64,000 nt of DNA from an uncultured Caulobacterales bacterium (GCA_947503715.1 CANNER010000004.1:124001-188000); one strand, 5' to 3'. Numbered from the stretch's first letter, positions 1 through 9,049 are shown. Made by a program: numbers and translations. The notes: generated by a model not told the origin, from the letters alone.

Positions 1-412
1 AGGTCGCGCGGGGGAACGTTTCGCTGTTCGAAATTCAGGTGCAGACGCCGTGGTCGAAGGACTCGGCACCAATGGCTGCGAATATATGACGGGCGGCACA
101 GTCGTCGTACTCGGTTCTGTCGGCGATAATTTCGGCGCGGGCATGACGGGTGGCATGGCCTATCTCTATGACGAGGAAGACGCATTCGAAAAAGCCGTCA
201 ATCCGGACAGCGTCGTGTGGCAGCGGTTCGGTTCGGAGTTCTATGAGGAACAGTGCATAGACTTGATCCGCAAACATGCGAGCCAGACAGGTTCAGAGTT
301 TTCGAAGAAGATTCTGGCGGAATGGGATTTCGCACGGGGTAAGTTCTGGCAGGTCATTCCGAAGGAAATGCTGACTCGTCTGGATGTCCCGTTACAAGAC
401 GCGGCAGAATAG
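1..412 (+). CDS. gltB: Glutamate synthase large subunit, C-terminal fragment
   Basis: Only the last ~136 codons are inside the window; the frame is open from base 2 to the TAG at 410-412. The visible protein is the end of the GXGXG (alpha-subunit C-terminal) beta-helix domain of GltB: it reads GRAGERFAVRNSGADAVVEG and continues with GTNGCEYMTGG and DNFGAGMTGGMAYLYDE, repeats typical of this domain. The family makes two glutamates from glutamine and 2-oxoglutarate in the cytoplasm with NADPH and the small subunit GltD. A strong terminator follows four bases after the stop, so gltB is the last gene of its transcript and gltD is not immediately downstream. The identification is secure; start, N-terminal amidotransferase and FMN domains are off-window. 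Confidence 0.95.
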   Translation, partial: GRAGERFAVRNSGADAVVEGLGTNGCEYMTGGTVVVLGSVGDNFGAGMTGGMAYLYDEEDAFEKAVNPDSVVWQRFGSEFYEEQCIDLIRKHASQTGSEFSKKILAEWDFARGKFWQVIPKEMLTRLDVPLQDAAE

Positions 413-415
413 AAT

Positions 416-443
416 AAAAAACCCGCCTCGAGGCGGGTTTTTC
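416..443. terminator. Bidirectional intrinsic terminator
   Basis: The perfect inverted repeat ACCCGCCTC/GAGGCGGGT (421-429 with 430-438) is flanked by an A-tract on the left and a T-tract on the right. The hairpin with a following U-run therefore works on both strands. It ends gltB (+) and the convergent 51-codon gene (-). Confidence 0.9.
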
Positions 444-449
444 TTTGAA

Positions 450-605
450 TTAGTTCGTTTCGATTTTGATACCGTCATCGAGGTCGATGGCCAAATCCGG
501 TTGCTCACTCGGCGCGAACAGGAAATAGGCCAGAACGGCCACGGCAACCACAAGGCCACCTACGATAAGATAGAGGCCTTTTCCGCCTCCTGAATTGTCT
601 GCCAT
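450..605 (-). CDS. Small single-pass membrane protein (51 aa)
   Basis: This is a short hypothetical. The start at 605 (MADNSGGGKG...) is chosen over an upstream in-frame start because it is preceded by a good ribosome site (AAGGGGG, about 9 bases upstream on the minus strand). Residues ~11-31 form one hydrophobic segment (LYLIVGGLVVAVAVLAYFLF), with a short glycine-rich cytoplasmic-type head and an acidic tail (DLAIDLDDGIKIE). No domain is recognised. It ends against the bidirectional terminator and stands alone, divergent from the GMC oxidoreductase operon, with which it shares a ~190-bp promoter region that carries a near-perfect palindrome at 698-717. Function unknown. Confidence 0.6.
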   Translation of the reverse strand: MADNSGGGKGLYLIVGGLVVAVAVLAYFLFAPSEQPDLAIDLDDGIKIETN

Positions 606-697
606 ATTATATATCCCCCTTATGGAATGTTTGGGCATATTCGTAACGCCGTATCCCACCTTAGGTTCCCCAAAGCTTGAAACAATCATAAATCAAG

Positions 698-717
698 AAA
701 TGACAACATTGTCATTT
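698..717. promoter_or_regulatory. Near-perfect 20-bp palindrome, LacI-type operator candidate
   Basis: AAATGACAACATTGTCATTT has 9-bp arms around a 2-bp centre (CA). It lies between the divergent 51-aa gene (-, start 605) and the GMC dehydrogenase operon (+, start about 794). The AATGACA-N4-TGTCATT layout resembles operators of LacI-family sugar regulators; such sites usually have CG at the centre, which this one lacks. No LacI-family gene is in the window, so the regulator would act in trans. Confidence 0.5.
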
Positions 718-793
718 TTAATTCTCTCGCCTAGTCTTCCCGATAGAATGCCCATCAAGCCTGAATGGCGCGGGCGGATTGGAAGGGGACCTT

Positions 794-1585
794 TTGACAC
801 TATTACCCATTGGTAGACCTCCACGACGCGCAATCAAAATATCACGCAGGCGGATGTTGCAGATGGCTGCGGCGCTTTCCGTCGTGGGTGGCTGCGCGCC
901 AAAGTCGATCAAGACTGCGGCGGTAGATGGGATTGCACCTTGGCCGTCTAACATAGCAGTACCTGAAGTCGACCATGCAGGTTACGGTCAATTCCCCGAT
1001 TATTTTGAGATCGGAGAAGTCGGGCCGTGGCCGAAAATTCTATCCGACCAACATAAGCGACAATTGGAAAAATTCGCCGACCTCATTCTGCCAGCAACAG
1101 AAACGGCTCCCGCGCCGTCGGACGTAGGGATAGCGGAATTCTTTGATGACTGGGTCTCCGCGCCCTACCCTTGGATGACGGATACGCGGCGGACGGTGCA
1201 TCACGGCTTTGCGTGGTTAGATGCACAAGCGGAGTTGATGTTCAAAACTAAGTGGCTGGACCTATCGGACGCACAGGCCACTGAAATTCTGACCATGATG
1301 AGCGAATCCTCGCGCGAGAGCGGGCCCCTGACCCAGCCCGCCTGGATGTATAAGAACCTGCGTGAGCTGACGATTGGGGCCTATTACACGACGCCGGAAG
1401 GTGAAGTCGATTTGGGCCATGTCGCGGCGCAACCGCTGACAGGGGATTATCCCGGCCCGACGGGAGAGGCGCTGGATCATATGCGCGACCTTATTTTGTC
1501 ATTGGATTTGGAGTGGGAGGATCTGCCCGTGGGACCTCCGCCCTATGACACATCCTATGCCTTCACGGGGGATGAGCCCAAATGA
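794..1585 (+). CDS. Gluconate 2-dehydrogenase subunit 3-like protein, Tat-type signal
   Basis: The protein matches the small (subunit 3) family of membrane-bound gluconate/GMC dehydrogenases. These are periplasmic partners needed for export or stability of the FAD subunit. The N-terminus carries an SRRRMLQMAAAL twin-arginine motif followed by a hydrophobic stretch and a Cys (VVGGC). The body contains the typical FADLILPATETAPAPSDVG segment with DDWV after it. No in-frame ATG lies upstream of the twin arginines, so the start must be unusual. A TTG at 794 sits 4 bases after GGAAGGGGA (781-789); a second TTG at 779 is possible but has no clear Shine-Dalgarno. The stop overlaps the next start by 4 bp, so the two genes are translationally coupled. 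Substrate cannot be read from sequence. Confidence 0.8.
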   Translation: MTLLPIGRPPRRAIKISRRRMLQMAAALSVVGGCAPKSIKTAAVDGIAPWPSNIAVPEVDHAGYGQFPDYFEIGEVGPWPKILSDQHKRQLEKFADLILPATETAPAPSDVGIAEFFDDWVSAPYPWMTDTRRTVHHGFAWLDAQAELMFKTKWLDLSDAQATEILTMMSESSRESGPLTQPAWMYKNLRELTIGAYYTTPEGEVDLGHVAAQPLTGDYPGPTGEALDHMRDLILSLDLEWEDLPVGPPPYDTSYAFTGDEPK

Positions 1586-3285
1586 CCAATGTCGTGAATG
1601 AAGACTATGATGTTGTTGTCGTAGGGTCCGGCGGCGGGGGTGGTATGGCGGCTTACCGTTTGACCGCATTGGGCGTGAAAGTCTGCCTCGTCGAACAAGG
1701 CCCCAACCAAGCGCCCGAAGACATCCCAATGTTCCAACGCAATGACGAAGCGCCACTGCGCGCGATTGGAACACCGGATAAAAATTGGGGTTATTTCGAC
1801 AATGGCATTTGCGGCACGTGGCTGCCGGACCAACCCTACACCTCAGATGAAGGCGTGGATTTCACATGGTATCGCGCGCAAGTGGTGGGCGGCCGCACAA
1901 ACCATTATGCCCGCCATAGTCCACGCATGGGGCCTTATGATTTTATTCAGGGCGACCTCGACGGTCTCTCCCCCAATTGGCCTGTCACATATGACGAGAT
2001 GAAACCGTATTACGACGCGACAGAAGCCGTGGTCGGGATTAGCGGTGTGAATACGGGGATGTATAACCATCCCGGAACGCCGGAGGATATTCTCCAACCC
2101 GCTATCGCGCCCCGCGCCTATGAGCTTCTCATGATGGCATCGGCGCGGAAAGTTGGTGTGCCCGCTTTCCAGCGTCACAACGCCATCCTGACGCGAAACC
2201 TCGGTGACCGTTTGGCCTGTTTCTATGCGACGCCCTGTATGCGCGGCTGTTCCATTGGTGCCGCGTTTTCCAGCTCGACCTCCCTCATCCCGTTGGCGGA
2301 TAAGACGGGCAAACTGACCATCGTGACGCGGGCCAAGGTCTGCACGGTGGAAACGGGTGCAGACGGTAAGGCGACAGGCGTGACCTTTGTCGATACGCAA
2401 ACGGGCGTGGAGGGTCGCATTAAAGCGCGTTCGGTCGTGCTCGCCGCGAGTGCCTGCGCAACGGCGCAAATTCTACTGACCTCTGGCAAGGCCGGTTCAA
2501 AAGACGGGCTGGCCAACAACTCCGGGCAAGTCGGTCGCAACCTGACCGATACACCAGCCGTGCGCGTGACGGGGAAGTTTGCAAGCTTGGAAAACCGTCC
2601 ACGCTATGACGAGTTTGGCGCGAATATGGATCACATCTATATGCCGTGGTGGGGATATGAAGCGCAGAAGAAAGGCGTCATGGATTTCCCGCGCGGCTAT
2701 CACATCGAAGTCGGTCAGGGCTTCCGCGACGCGCCGGAATTAAACGCCATGCAGCAATATTCTGACCGCAATGGGTTGGTCTTTGGCGAAGGCTTGCGCG
2801 ACGAAATCCGCCGCCATTGGGGGAGTTTCGTCTATCTGGACGGGCGTGGGGAGATGGTCGCGAATGAAAAGTCCTATTGCGCGTTAGATTCCGAGATGAA
2901 GAATAAATGGGGCTATCCCGTCCTGCGCTTTTCCTTCGAGTGGTCTGATTACGAATATAACCAGATCGAACATATGCAGGAAACATTCTCAGCCATTATC
3001 GAACGCGCGGGCGGCGAAGTCGTCTCCGGCCTCGGCGCATCGAAAGACGAGATCAGTAAACCCGGCGGAATGGTGCATGAAGTCGGCACAACGCGGATGG
3101 GGACAGACCCCGACGCGACAGTCTGTAATCCATATGGGCAGTGTTGGGATGTGGACAATCTTTACGTCATGGATGGGGGCGTCCTGCCGACAAACCCCCA
3201 TAAAAATCCAACGCTGCATATTATGGCGCTGGCTTACCGGAACAGTGAAAATCTCGCCGAACGTCTCCGCAATGGCGAGATTTAA
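1582..3285 (+). CDS. GMC-family FAD oxidoreductase (gluconate-dehydrogenase-like large subunit)
   Basis: A 567-residue GMC oxidoreductase. The N-terminal dinucleotide motif VVVGSGGGGGMAAYRL (about residues 12-27) binds FAD, and VVGGRTNHYARHSPRMGPYDF follows as the second GMC signature. The C-terminus holds HEVGTTRMGTDP and the active-site segment TNPHKNPTLHIMALAYR, with the His/Asn pair used for alcohol or sugar oxidation. Its length and partner fit the catalytic subunit of membrane-linked sugar or sugar-acid dehydrogenases. These are exported with subunit 3 by the Tat system and pass electrons to cytochrome c or quinone. The usual third gene, a multiheme cytochrome c subunit, is not present. 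It ends 5 bp before a convergent aminopeptidase gene. Family call is sure; substrate unknown. Confidence 0.88.
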   Translation: MTNVVNEDYDVVVVGSGGGGGMAAYRLTALGVKVCLVEQGPNQAPEDIPMFQRNDEAPLRAIGTPDKNWGYFDNGICGTWLPDQPYTSDEGVDFTWYRAQVVGGRTNHYARHSPRMGPYDFIQGDLDGLSPNWPVTYDEMKPYYDATEAVVGISGVNTGMYNHPGTPEDILQPAIAPRAYELLMMASARKVGVPAFQRHNAILTRNLGDRLACFYATPCMRGCSIGAAFSSSTSLIPLADKTGKLTIVTRAKVCTVETGADGKATGVTFVDTQTGVEGRIKARSVVLAASACATAQILLTSGKAGSKDGLANNSGQVGRNLTDTPAVRVTGKFASLENRPRYDEFGANMDHIYMPWWGYEAQKKGVMDFPRGYHIEVGQGFRDAPELNAMQQYSDRNGLVFGEGLRDEIRRHWGSFVYLDGRGEMVANEKSYCALDSEMKNKWGYPVLRFSFEWSDYEYNQIEHMQETFSAIIERAGGEVVSGLGASKDEISKPGGMVHEVGTTRMGTDPDATVCNPYGQCWDVDNLYVMDGGVLPTNPHKNPTLHIMALAYRNSENLAERLRNGEI

Positions 3286-3290
3286 TTAAT

Positions 3291-6047
3291 TTAGCGCGCC
3301 TTTAACGCCGCTGCGAGGTCGTCCGCTTTCGCCTCTTTCAAGGCCGCGCAGAGCTCAATCGACTCCAGCGTTTGCATCAGCGAGCGCTCATAACCTGGCA
3401 TGAGTTCCGCATTGGCCGTCATGAAGTCACGGACCTCATTGCGCCCCTCAATCGAGCAGAAATTACGACCCGCACCCGGCAGGCCGCCCTTGCGGACATC
3501 CGGCACTTTTGCGACGTAAGTTGAAAGGTTCGCCTTGAACCAATCCCACGTCCGGTCACCGAATTTATCGGAGGCGAGCAAGCCGTTCAGCACAGTCCCC
3601 GCCTGACGCCCCGTCAGCGGGCTGTCTTCCGAGAGGACCACATCGGCGAGGAGCATTTCGTAGACGGCCTCATCTTGCGTCGACGCCAGCGCACCAGCTG
3701 CCGCGCCTTTTTCCAGTGAGGACCCGTTTGCGGCCATCGCGAGAAGTGGCTCATAAGCGGGCTTGCCGATTTTGCGCATGGTTTCACGCAAGGAAAGACC
3801 CAACATATTCGGCGCAAGTTTGGATTTATCCACCTCGCCTTCCAGGCCCAGATATTGAATGCCGCGCTTGACCATAAGGTTCTGGATTTCCTGATCCTTG
3901 CCGGTGCGCGCGAGGAGGCTGGCAAGGGTCGGCGCGAGGAGATTGCCCTCCACCGTATCCGTGCCGACAATGCGTTTATAGCGGTCCTTATACATCGCCC
4001 GCACATTGCGCGCGACATCATCGCGGCTGCCCTCCGGCAGCTCTGACGCCATGAACCCAATCAGACGTGTGGAGCCGGACGCGACATCATATTCCGGATG
4101 CGCGGCAAAGGCGGCCATACCGTCGAGGAAGACATCCGCCTCGACTTCGCCTGCACGGAAGGCCGCGACGAGACTGTCCAGTGTCACAAGCGCTTCGCGT
4201 GTATTTAATTGATCGAGATTGTCGATAAGCACCGCCCAGCCCGCTGTATCCAATGTGAAACGGTAATAGCCCGCACCATCGGCATTCGGCATGATATAGG
4301 CGGGACAGGTTTTATAACGGTTTGGAACCGTCATCACACTGGAGGTGTCTTTGACAAGGTCACATGACTTAGCCTTGGCTTCGCCTTGCGTTGTGGACAG
4401 GCAAACGGGAATTTGCCAACTCTGCCCCTGTTTCGTCGCAGACCCAAGCGGGGCATAACGCGATTGCGAAATTTCGACTTTCGTATCAGAATTTCCATCC
4501 TCACATGTGGCTTCGACTTTAATCAACGGCAATCCCGGCTGATCGACAAAGCTCTTCATCGCGTCGACGACATCCGCATTGCCGGACCCATCCGCGATGG
4601 ATTGGAAGAAATCATCGCCTGTGGCGACATCATCCGCATAACGTTCCATATGCAGGCGGACGCCTTTTTGGAACGCCTCTTCACCGAGATAGCTCTCAAA
4701 CATGGACAGCACACCGCCGCCCTTGCGGTAAGTAATGCCGTCAAATTGATCCATGACATTTTCAGATCGGGCCAGCGGTTCGCGGACTTTGCGGGTCGTC
4801 GACAGCGTGTCGATATTCATCGCGCCAAGTGAGGCATTCAACGTCACGCGGTCATAATTCGCCTCCGGATAGGCAATATCAATCGCCTTATTTCCCATCC
4901 ATGTCGCGAAGGCCTCATTCAGCCAGATATCCTCCCACCAAACGGGGGTGACGAGATTGCCGAACCATTGATGGGCAAGTTCGTGAGAATGCACACGGTC
5001 ATAGGCGCGGCGTTGGGAAAGCGGGGAATCCTCATCCATGAGAAGCAGATATTCACGGTAAACAATCGCGCCCGGGTTTTCCATCGCGCCAAAGGCATAT
5101 TCCGGCGCAGCAATCAGATCGAGTTTCTCATAGGGATAAGGAATCCCGAAATATTCCTCCAGCGCCGTCAGAATGGGTTCTGTGCCAGCGAGTGCGAAGT
5201 CGAGATTTTCACCCTCGCCCTTTGCCGCAATCGCGCGCAGCGCCAGCGGTGTCTTGCGCACTGAATTTGGCGGGATCGTGCCGAAATCATTCATCTCATA
5301 TGGACCAACGGCGAAAGCAATCAAATATGTCGGCAGCGGACGGGTTTGCGCAAAATTATGCGTCGTCCAGGCCCGGCCATCCTCGCCTTCACCATCCGCG
5401 ACGCCCGTTTTCGGTGTGTTGGAAATGACGACATTGTCCGACGGCGACGTGATAGAGAGCGTGAACGGGACTTTGAATTTCGGTTCATCAAAACTCGGGA
5501 AAGCTTCACGTGCGCCGAGTGGTTCGAACTGCGTGACGATATAGGCATCATCGCCGCGCTTGACCTGATAGGCGGAATTTAAGTTCTGGTTATAGGGCGT
5601 CTCGTAATTCAGCGTGATGGTCGCCATACCATTCGGCAGTGCCTCTGCGGAAATGAGTTTCGCAAGACCGGACGGCGCATCTTCCAACGGAACCGCCTCG
5701 AATGTCAGGTCCATCGTCGTGCCATCTGTATAGGCGATAGAGGCGGAGGAAACCGTCATTTCCTTGGCGTGAATCCAGACCTGCTCACCCGCATCTTTCA
5801 TCTCGACATCAATCGCGACGGTGCCGGACATCGTGTCCGCTTGCGGATCAATCGTCATGTCGATGCGATATTCGCGCGGGATGGCCGTTTCGGGGAGCTG
5901 AGCATGCGGAATCTCCGTACCCGCTTTCGTCACAATCTCGGTGACCTCGGGTGTCTTCACCTCCGGTGCATCCGAGGCGGGCTGGCAGGCCAATAAGAGC
6001 ACGGCTGTACTGGCCGCCGCCAATAATTTAGAAAGTCGCATGGTCAA
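3291..6047 (-). CDS. M1-family zinc aminopeptidase, lipoprotein-type signal
   Basis: A 918-residue gluzincin. The exopeptidase motif GAMENPG is at about 320-326. The zinc site HELAHQWFGN is at 355-364, with the third ligand Glu378 in WLNEAF. A C-terminal ERAP1-like helical domain follows (about 570-918). The family removes N-terminal residues from peptides. The N-terminus MTMRLSKLLAAASTAVLLLAC gives a lipobox (LLAC, Cys21), so the enzyme is predicted to be exported and lipid-anchored, unlike cytosolic PepN. A likely role is trimming imported peptides in the periplasm. It is monocistronic: it faces the GMC operon convergently and is divergent from the CDF gene, with a 124-bp promoter gap. Confidence 0.93.
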   Translation of the reverse strand: MTMRLSKLLAAASTAVLLLACQPASDAPEVKTPEVTEIVTKAGTEIPHAQLPETAIPREYRIDMTIDPQADTMSGTVAIDVEMKDAGEQVWIHAKEMTVSSASIAYTDGTTMDLTFEAVPLEDAPSGLAKLISAEALPNGMATITLNYETPYNQNLNSAYQVKRGDDAYIVTQFEPLGAREAFPSFDEPKFKVPFTLSITSPSDNVVISNTPKTGVADGEGEDGRAWTTHNFAQTRPLPTYLIAFAVGPYEMNDFGTIPPNSVRKTPLALRAIAAKGEGENLDFALAGTEPILTALEEYFGIPYPYEKLDLIAAPEYAFGAMENPGAIVYREYLLLMDEDSPLSQRRAYDRVHSHELAHQWFGNLVTPVWWEDIWLNEAFATWMGNKAIDIAYPEANYDRVTLNASLGAMNIDTLSTTRKVREPLARSENVMDQFDGITYRKGGGVLSMFESYLGEEAFQKGVRLHMERYADDVATGDDFFQSIADGSGNADVVDAMKSFVDQPGLPLIKVEATCEDGNSDTKVEISQSRYAPLGSATKQGQSWQIPVCLSTTQGEAKAKSCDLVKDTSSVMTVPNRYKTCPAYIMPNADGAGYYRFTLDTAGWAVLIDNLDQLNTREALVTLDSLVAAFRAGEVEADVFLDGMAAFAAHPEYDVASGSTRLIGFMASELPEGSRDDVARNVRAMYKDRYKRIVGTDTVEGNLLAPTLASLLARTGKDQEIQNLMVKRGIQYLGLEGEVDKSKLAPNMLGLSLRETMRKIGKPAYEPLLAMAANGSSLEKGAAAGALASTQDEAVYEMLLADVVLSEDSPLTGRQAGTVLNGLLASDKFGDRTWDWFKANLSTYVAKVPDVRKGGLPGAGRNFCSIEGRNEVRDFMTANAELMPGYERSLMQTLESIELCAALKEAKADDLAAALKAR

Positions 6048-6171
6048 ATTCCCGATTTGTCAATTTTCTCGCGCCTAACCTATTTCAACAGGCAAGACAT
6101 TCCAATTCGCAAGCACATTCCGACAAAAATCAATCTCGCCTTTACAAAAGTTATGCTATAACACTATCCGA

Positions 6172-7191
6172 ATGAGTGCGAATGGCGACATATCAGAGGC
6201 GGACCTCAAGGTCACTGCAGACGACCGCTTTGACCAGCCCAACCGGCGTGGGCGTCCCGGTCGTCTGCCGCCGGATCATTCTGCCATTATCACACGCCGG
6301 ATCACAGCCCTCGCCGTGGGCTTGGGGCTTTTCATGGCGGTCGGGAAATTCTGGCTTTGGGGACAGACGGGATCTGTCGGTATTCTCGCATCCCTCGTGC
6401 ATTCCGCGCTGGATATTTTCGGAGCGGTTGCAAGTTTCATTGCCGTGCGGTTTGCCGTGCGGAAACCCAACGGGAAATACCGGTTTGGCTTTGGCAAGGC
6501 GGAAAGTTTTTCCGCCGTCTTCCAAGTTTGCCTGATCGTCTTTGCAGCCTTCCACCTTCTGGAGGAAGTCGTCGGCCATATCGGGCATAGCCACGGCGTC
6601 ACGCAATCCGGTCCCGCCATTATGGTGCTCGTCGTCTTTATTGCCCTCACACTCTGGCTGATTATCGCGCAGAGCTGGGCCATTCGTGCGACGGGGTCGA
6701 TAGCCGTGCGCGGTGATCGCGCGCATTATATGGCGGACCTTCTCGCCAATATTTTCGTCATTATCGGTATCGCACTGGCCAGTTATACAACGCTGACTTG
6801 GGCAGACTCCGTTGTCGGTGGATTGATGGCGATCTGGCTGCTCTTCACAGCGGTGCAAATTGCCCGACTCGCCTGGGCGCAATTGATGGACCGTGAGTTA
6901 AATGAGGATGAGCGCCGCACGATTGCCCGCCTCGCCATGTCGAATAAGGCCGTTCGCGCCGTGACAGAGTTGCGGACCCGTGCCTCAGGCCCACATTTGC
7001 ACATACAGATGCGTCTGGATTTGGACGAAACACTCTCCTTGTCAGACGCTCATGATATTATTCTGGCCGTAGAGAAAGATATTATGACGGAATTTCCGGC
7101 GGCGGATATTCTTATCCATCCTCATCCGGCAGGGTGTGGGCATAGTCACGGAAACAAGCGATTCCAGAAACTGGGCGAAGTCTCTCCGTAA
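6172..7191 (+). CDS. Cation diffusion facilitator (zinc-type CDF exporter)
   Basis: 339 residues with six predicted membrane segments (about 43-215) and a cytoplasmic ferredoxin-like domain (about 220-320). It aligns by eye with E. coli YiiP/FieF: SLVHSALDIFG in TM2, RFGFGKAES after TM3, and HYMADLL in TM5. The transport-site residues are His77/Asp81 and His185/Asp189, an HD-HD site like zinc-selective CDFs rather than the DD-HD of YiiP. The tail is His-rich (HPHPAGCGHSHG). These proteins exchange Zn2+ (or Fe2+/Mn2+) for protons across the inner membrane. The gene is alone behind its own promoter; the next gene follows after 60 bp. Confidence 0.9.
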   Translation: MSANGDISEADLKVTADDRFDQPNRRGRPGRLPPDHSAIITRRITALAVGLGLFMAVGKFWLWGQTGSVGILASLVHSALDIFGAVASFIAVRFAVRKPNGKYRFGFGKAESFSAVFQVCLIVFAAFHLLEEVVGHIGHSHGVTQSGPAIMVLVVFIALTLWLIIAQSWAIRATGSIAVRGDRAHYMADLLANIFVIIGIALASYTTLTWADSVVGGLMAIWLLFTAVQIARLAWAQLMDRELNEDERRTIARLAMSNKAVRAVTELRTRASGPHLHIQMRLDLDETLSLSDAHDIILAVEKDIMTEFPAADILIHPHPAGCGHSHGNKRFQKLGEVSP

Positions 7192-7251
7192 CTGCGAATT
7201 AACCACGCGTCTTAAAGATTCATTTGCCATGTTTCGACTAAGACCTGTCGG

Positions 7252-7944
7252 ATGCGTACGCTTTACCATTTTCCACTTCACCCGCCCTCTCGCATGGCGC
7301 GGATCGCCTTGGCTGAAAAAAAGCTAAAGGTGAAAGAGATCATCATTGATCCGTGGTCACCTGAGCCTGAATTTTTAAACCTGACGGCAGAAGGCGCACC
7401 GCCCGTTCTTGTCGACCTGACGCAACACGGAACACTCACGATTAGCGGGGCGCGGTCTATTACTGAATATGCGAATGACGGATCGAAACGAAACCCTCTC
7501 CTCTCAGAGGACCCGTTTGAACGTGCCGAGGCCCGCCGCCTCTGCGCGTGGTTTGACACGCGGTTCACGGAGGAAGTGGACAGCTACATTCTGGCCGAGA
7601 AAATCGAACGGGCCGTCCTGTCACAAACGCAATTTGATGTGGGGGCCGCAGATCCGGACGTCCTGCGCGAGGGTCGGGCGAATCTGGACGATCACCTGAC
7701 ATACCTCACAACCCTATTGGAAAAGCGGGATTGGCTGGCGGGACGCCGTTATTCTCTCGGCGATATTGCAGCGGCGGCGCATCTCTCCTGTCTCGATTTC
7801 TTGGGAGAGATTAGTTGGCGGGACCGTCCGATCCTGAAAGACTGGTACCAGAAAATTAAATCCCGCCCGGCCCTGCGCGGCCTGCTGGGAGATCGGGTCG
7901 CGGGGCTGCGCCCACCACGGTATTATACAGATCTGGATTTCTGA
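7252..7944 (+). CDS. Glutathione S-transferase family protein
   Basis: A 230-residue cytosolic GST. The N-terminal thioredoxin-like domain (MRTLYHFPLHPPSRMARIAL...) keeps the cis-proline region GAPPVLVD and the glutathione gamma-Glu pocket SGARSITEY. The C-terminal all-helical domain carries the usual WLAGRRYSLGDIAAAAHLSCLDFLG motif with its structural Asp. Ser in the PPSR segment could serve as the thiolate-activating residue, as in zeta/beta-like classes. The substrate is not evident. It is followed by an exported protein after 20 bp and then queG, so the three may be co-transcribed. Confidence 0.88.
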   Translation: MRTLYHFPLHPPSRMARIALAEKKLKVKEIIIDPWSPEPEFLNLTAEGAPPVLVDLTQHGTLTISGARSITEYANDGSKRNPLLSEDPFERAEARRLCAWFDTRFTEEVDSYILAEKIERAVLSQTQFDVGAADPDVLREGRANLDDHLTYLTTLLEKRDWLAGRRYSLGDIAAAAHLSCLDFLGEISWRDRPILKDWYQKIKSRPALRGLLGDRVAGLRPPRYYTDLDF

Positions 7945-7964
7945 TTTGGGTTTCTGGAGACGGA

Positions 7965-9047
7965 GTGTTAGGCAGGCGTTCTAACTCAACAAGGCTTTAT
8001 TTCGTGAAATCTTTACTTGCTTCCGCCGTCATCGCGACAGGTCTTTCATTTGCAACACTGGCGCCGTCTCCCGTCTGGGCGCAGTCTTCAACAAATGCAC
8101 AGATCGAAGCCCTCAATGAGATGGTCGCGTGGACGCAGGCGTCTGCGCAAATTCAAACGGACCTGATGTCTCTTTTCAGTGCCGATATGATGGGCGAAAT
8201 GTATGCTGTGCTCAATGCCGGTGATATGGACGAAATCGCGCGGTTTGGGCAACGGTTTGAAGCGCAACGCCAAGCGGTTCTCACACGCGCGGAACAACAG
8301 ATGAATGCGCTGCCGAAACCTGAAAGATGGAATATCGACCCCAGCCTCTTCTCGCGTCAGGAAAGTGCGACTTACCGCGCGGCGCTGGGGCAATATAATT
8401 CCATGCAAGAGACCTATGACGAATATGCCAAGATGTCGGGCGGTATGTCAGACATGTTCATCAATCTCGAAACAATGGATGAGGATGCCCTTTTGCAGCT
8501 GCAGCAGGTTCAAGTACGAAGTTCCATCCGTATGATCGAAATCGAAAACCGCCAAATTGACGGCTATCTCATTGCAATTGAGCCTGAAAACCCGAACCAC
8601 CAATTCCAGAAGGTCGTCAAACAATTTAATATTGCCACGATTCCGGAAATCGAATGGTCAGCGGAAGCCAATACTGACCTGGCCACACGCCAGAGCTATG
8701 GCCGGGAGATGCGGGATGCACTCCTTCCTATCGGTCCCCTGATTCGCCAAGGCCGCGCCAACATGGTGCGCCAAATTGCAGATTTGGAAGCGGCGGGGCG
8801 TGGTGCACTTTCGCCTGCGGATGCAGAGCTTTTGCCTAAAGTGATTCGGCTCTATGAGAGTTTTGAGGAGACGTTCGATATTGAAGAAAAAATCCTGACC
8901 TCTTCGATGAGCAGTGCGCGGCTCTATTTATCCGATGAAAGCGATGACGCGATTTCCGCGCGGATTGACGAAAATGATCTGGCCTTTTTCGCACTCTTGG
9001 AAGATCGCGCCAGAATATTCGACGCCCGCCTCTCTATGCTTGAATAG
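7965..9047 (+). CDS. Exported helical protein of unknown function
   Basis: 360 residues with no recognised domain. A Sec signal is clear: KSLLASAVIATGLSFATLAPSPVWAQ, with cleavage after VWA. The GTG at 7965 follows GGAGACGGA closely, but a second GTG at 8004 would give a more ordinary signal peptide starting at the KSLLAS segment, and either may be used. The mature part is rich in Glu, Gln, Met and Ala and predicted to be long helices (for example EARIRQ-like runs around residues 70-110 and 240-330), consistent with a periplasmic coiled bundle. It sits 20 bp after the GST gene and 2 bp before queG. No function is proposed. Confidence 0.72.
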   Translation: MLGRRSNSTRLYFVKSLLASAVIATGLSFATLAPSPVWAQSSTNAQIEALNEMVAWTQASAQIQTDLMSLFSADMMGEMYAVLNAGDMDEIARFGQRFEAQRQAVLTRAEQQMNALPKPERWNIDPSLFSRQESATYRAALGQYNSMQETYDEYAKMSGGMSDMFINLETMDEDALLQLQQVQVRSSIRMIEIENRQIDGYLIAIEPENPNHQFQKVVKQFNIATIPEIEWSAEANTDLATRQSYGREMRDALLPIGPLIRQGRANMVRQIADLEAAGRGALSPADAELLPKVIRLYESFEETFDIEEKILTSSMSSARLYLSDESDDAISARIDENDLAFFALLEDRARIFDARLSMLE

Positions 9048-9049
9048 AC

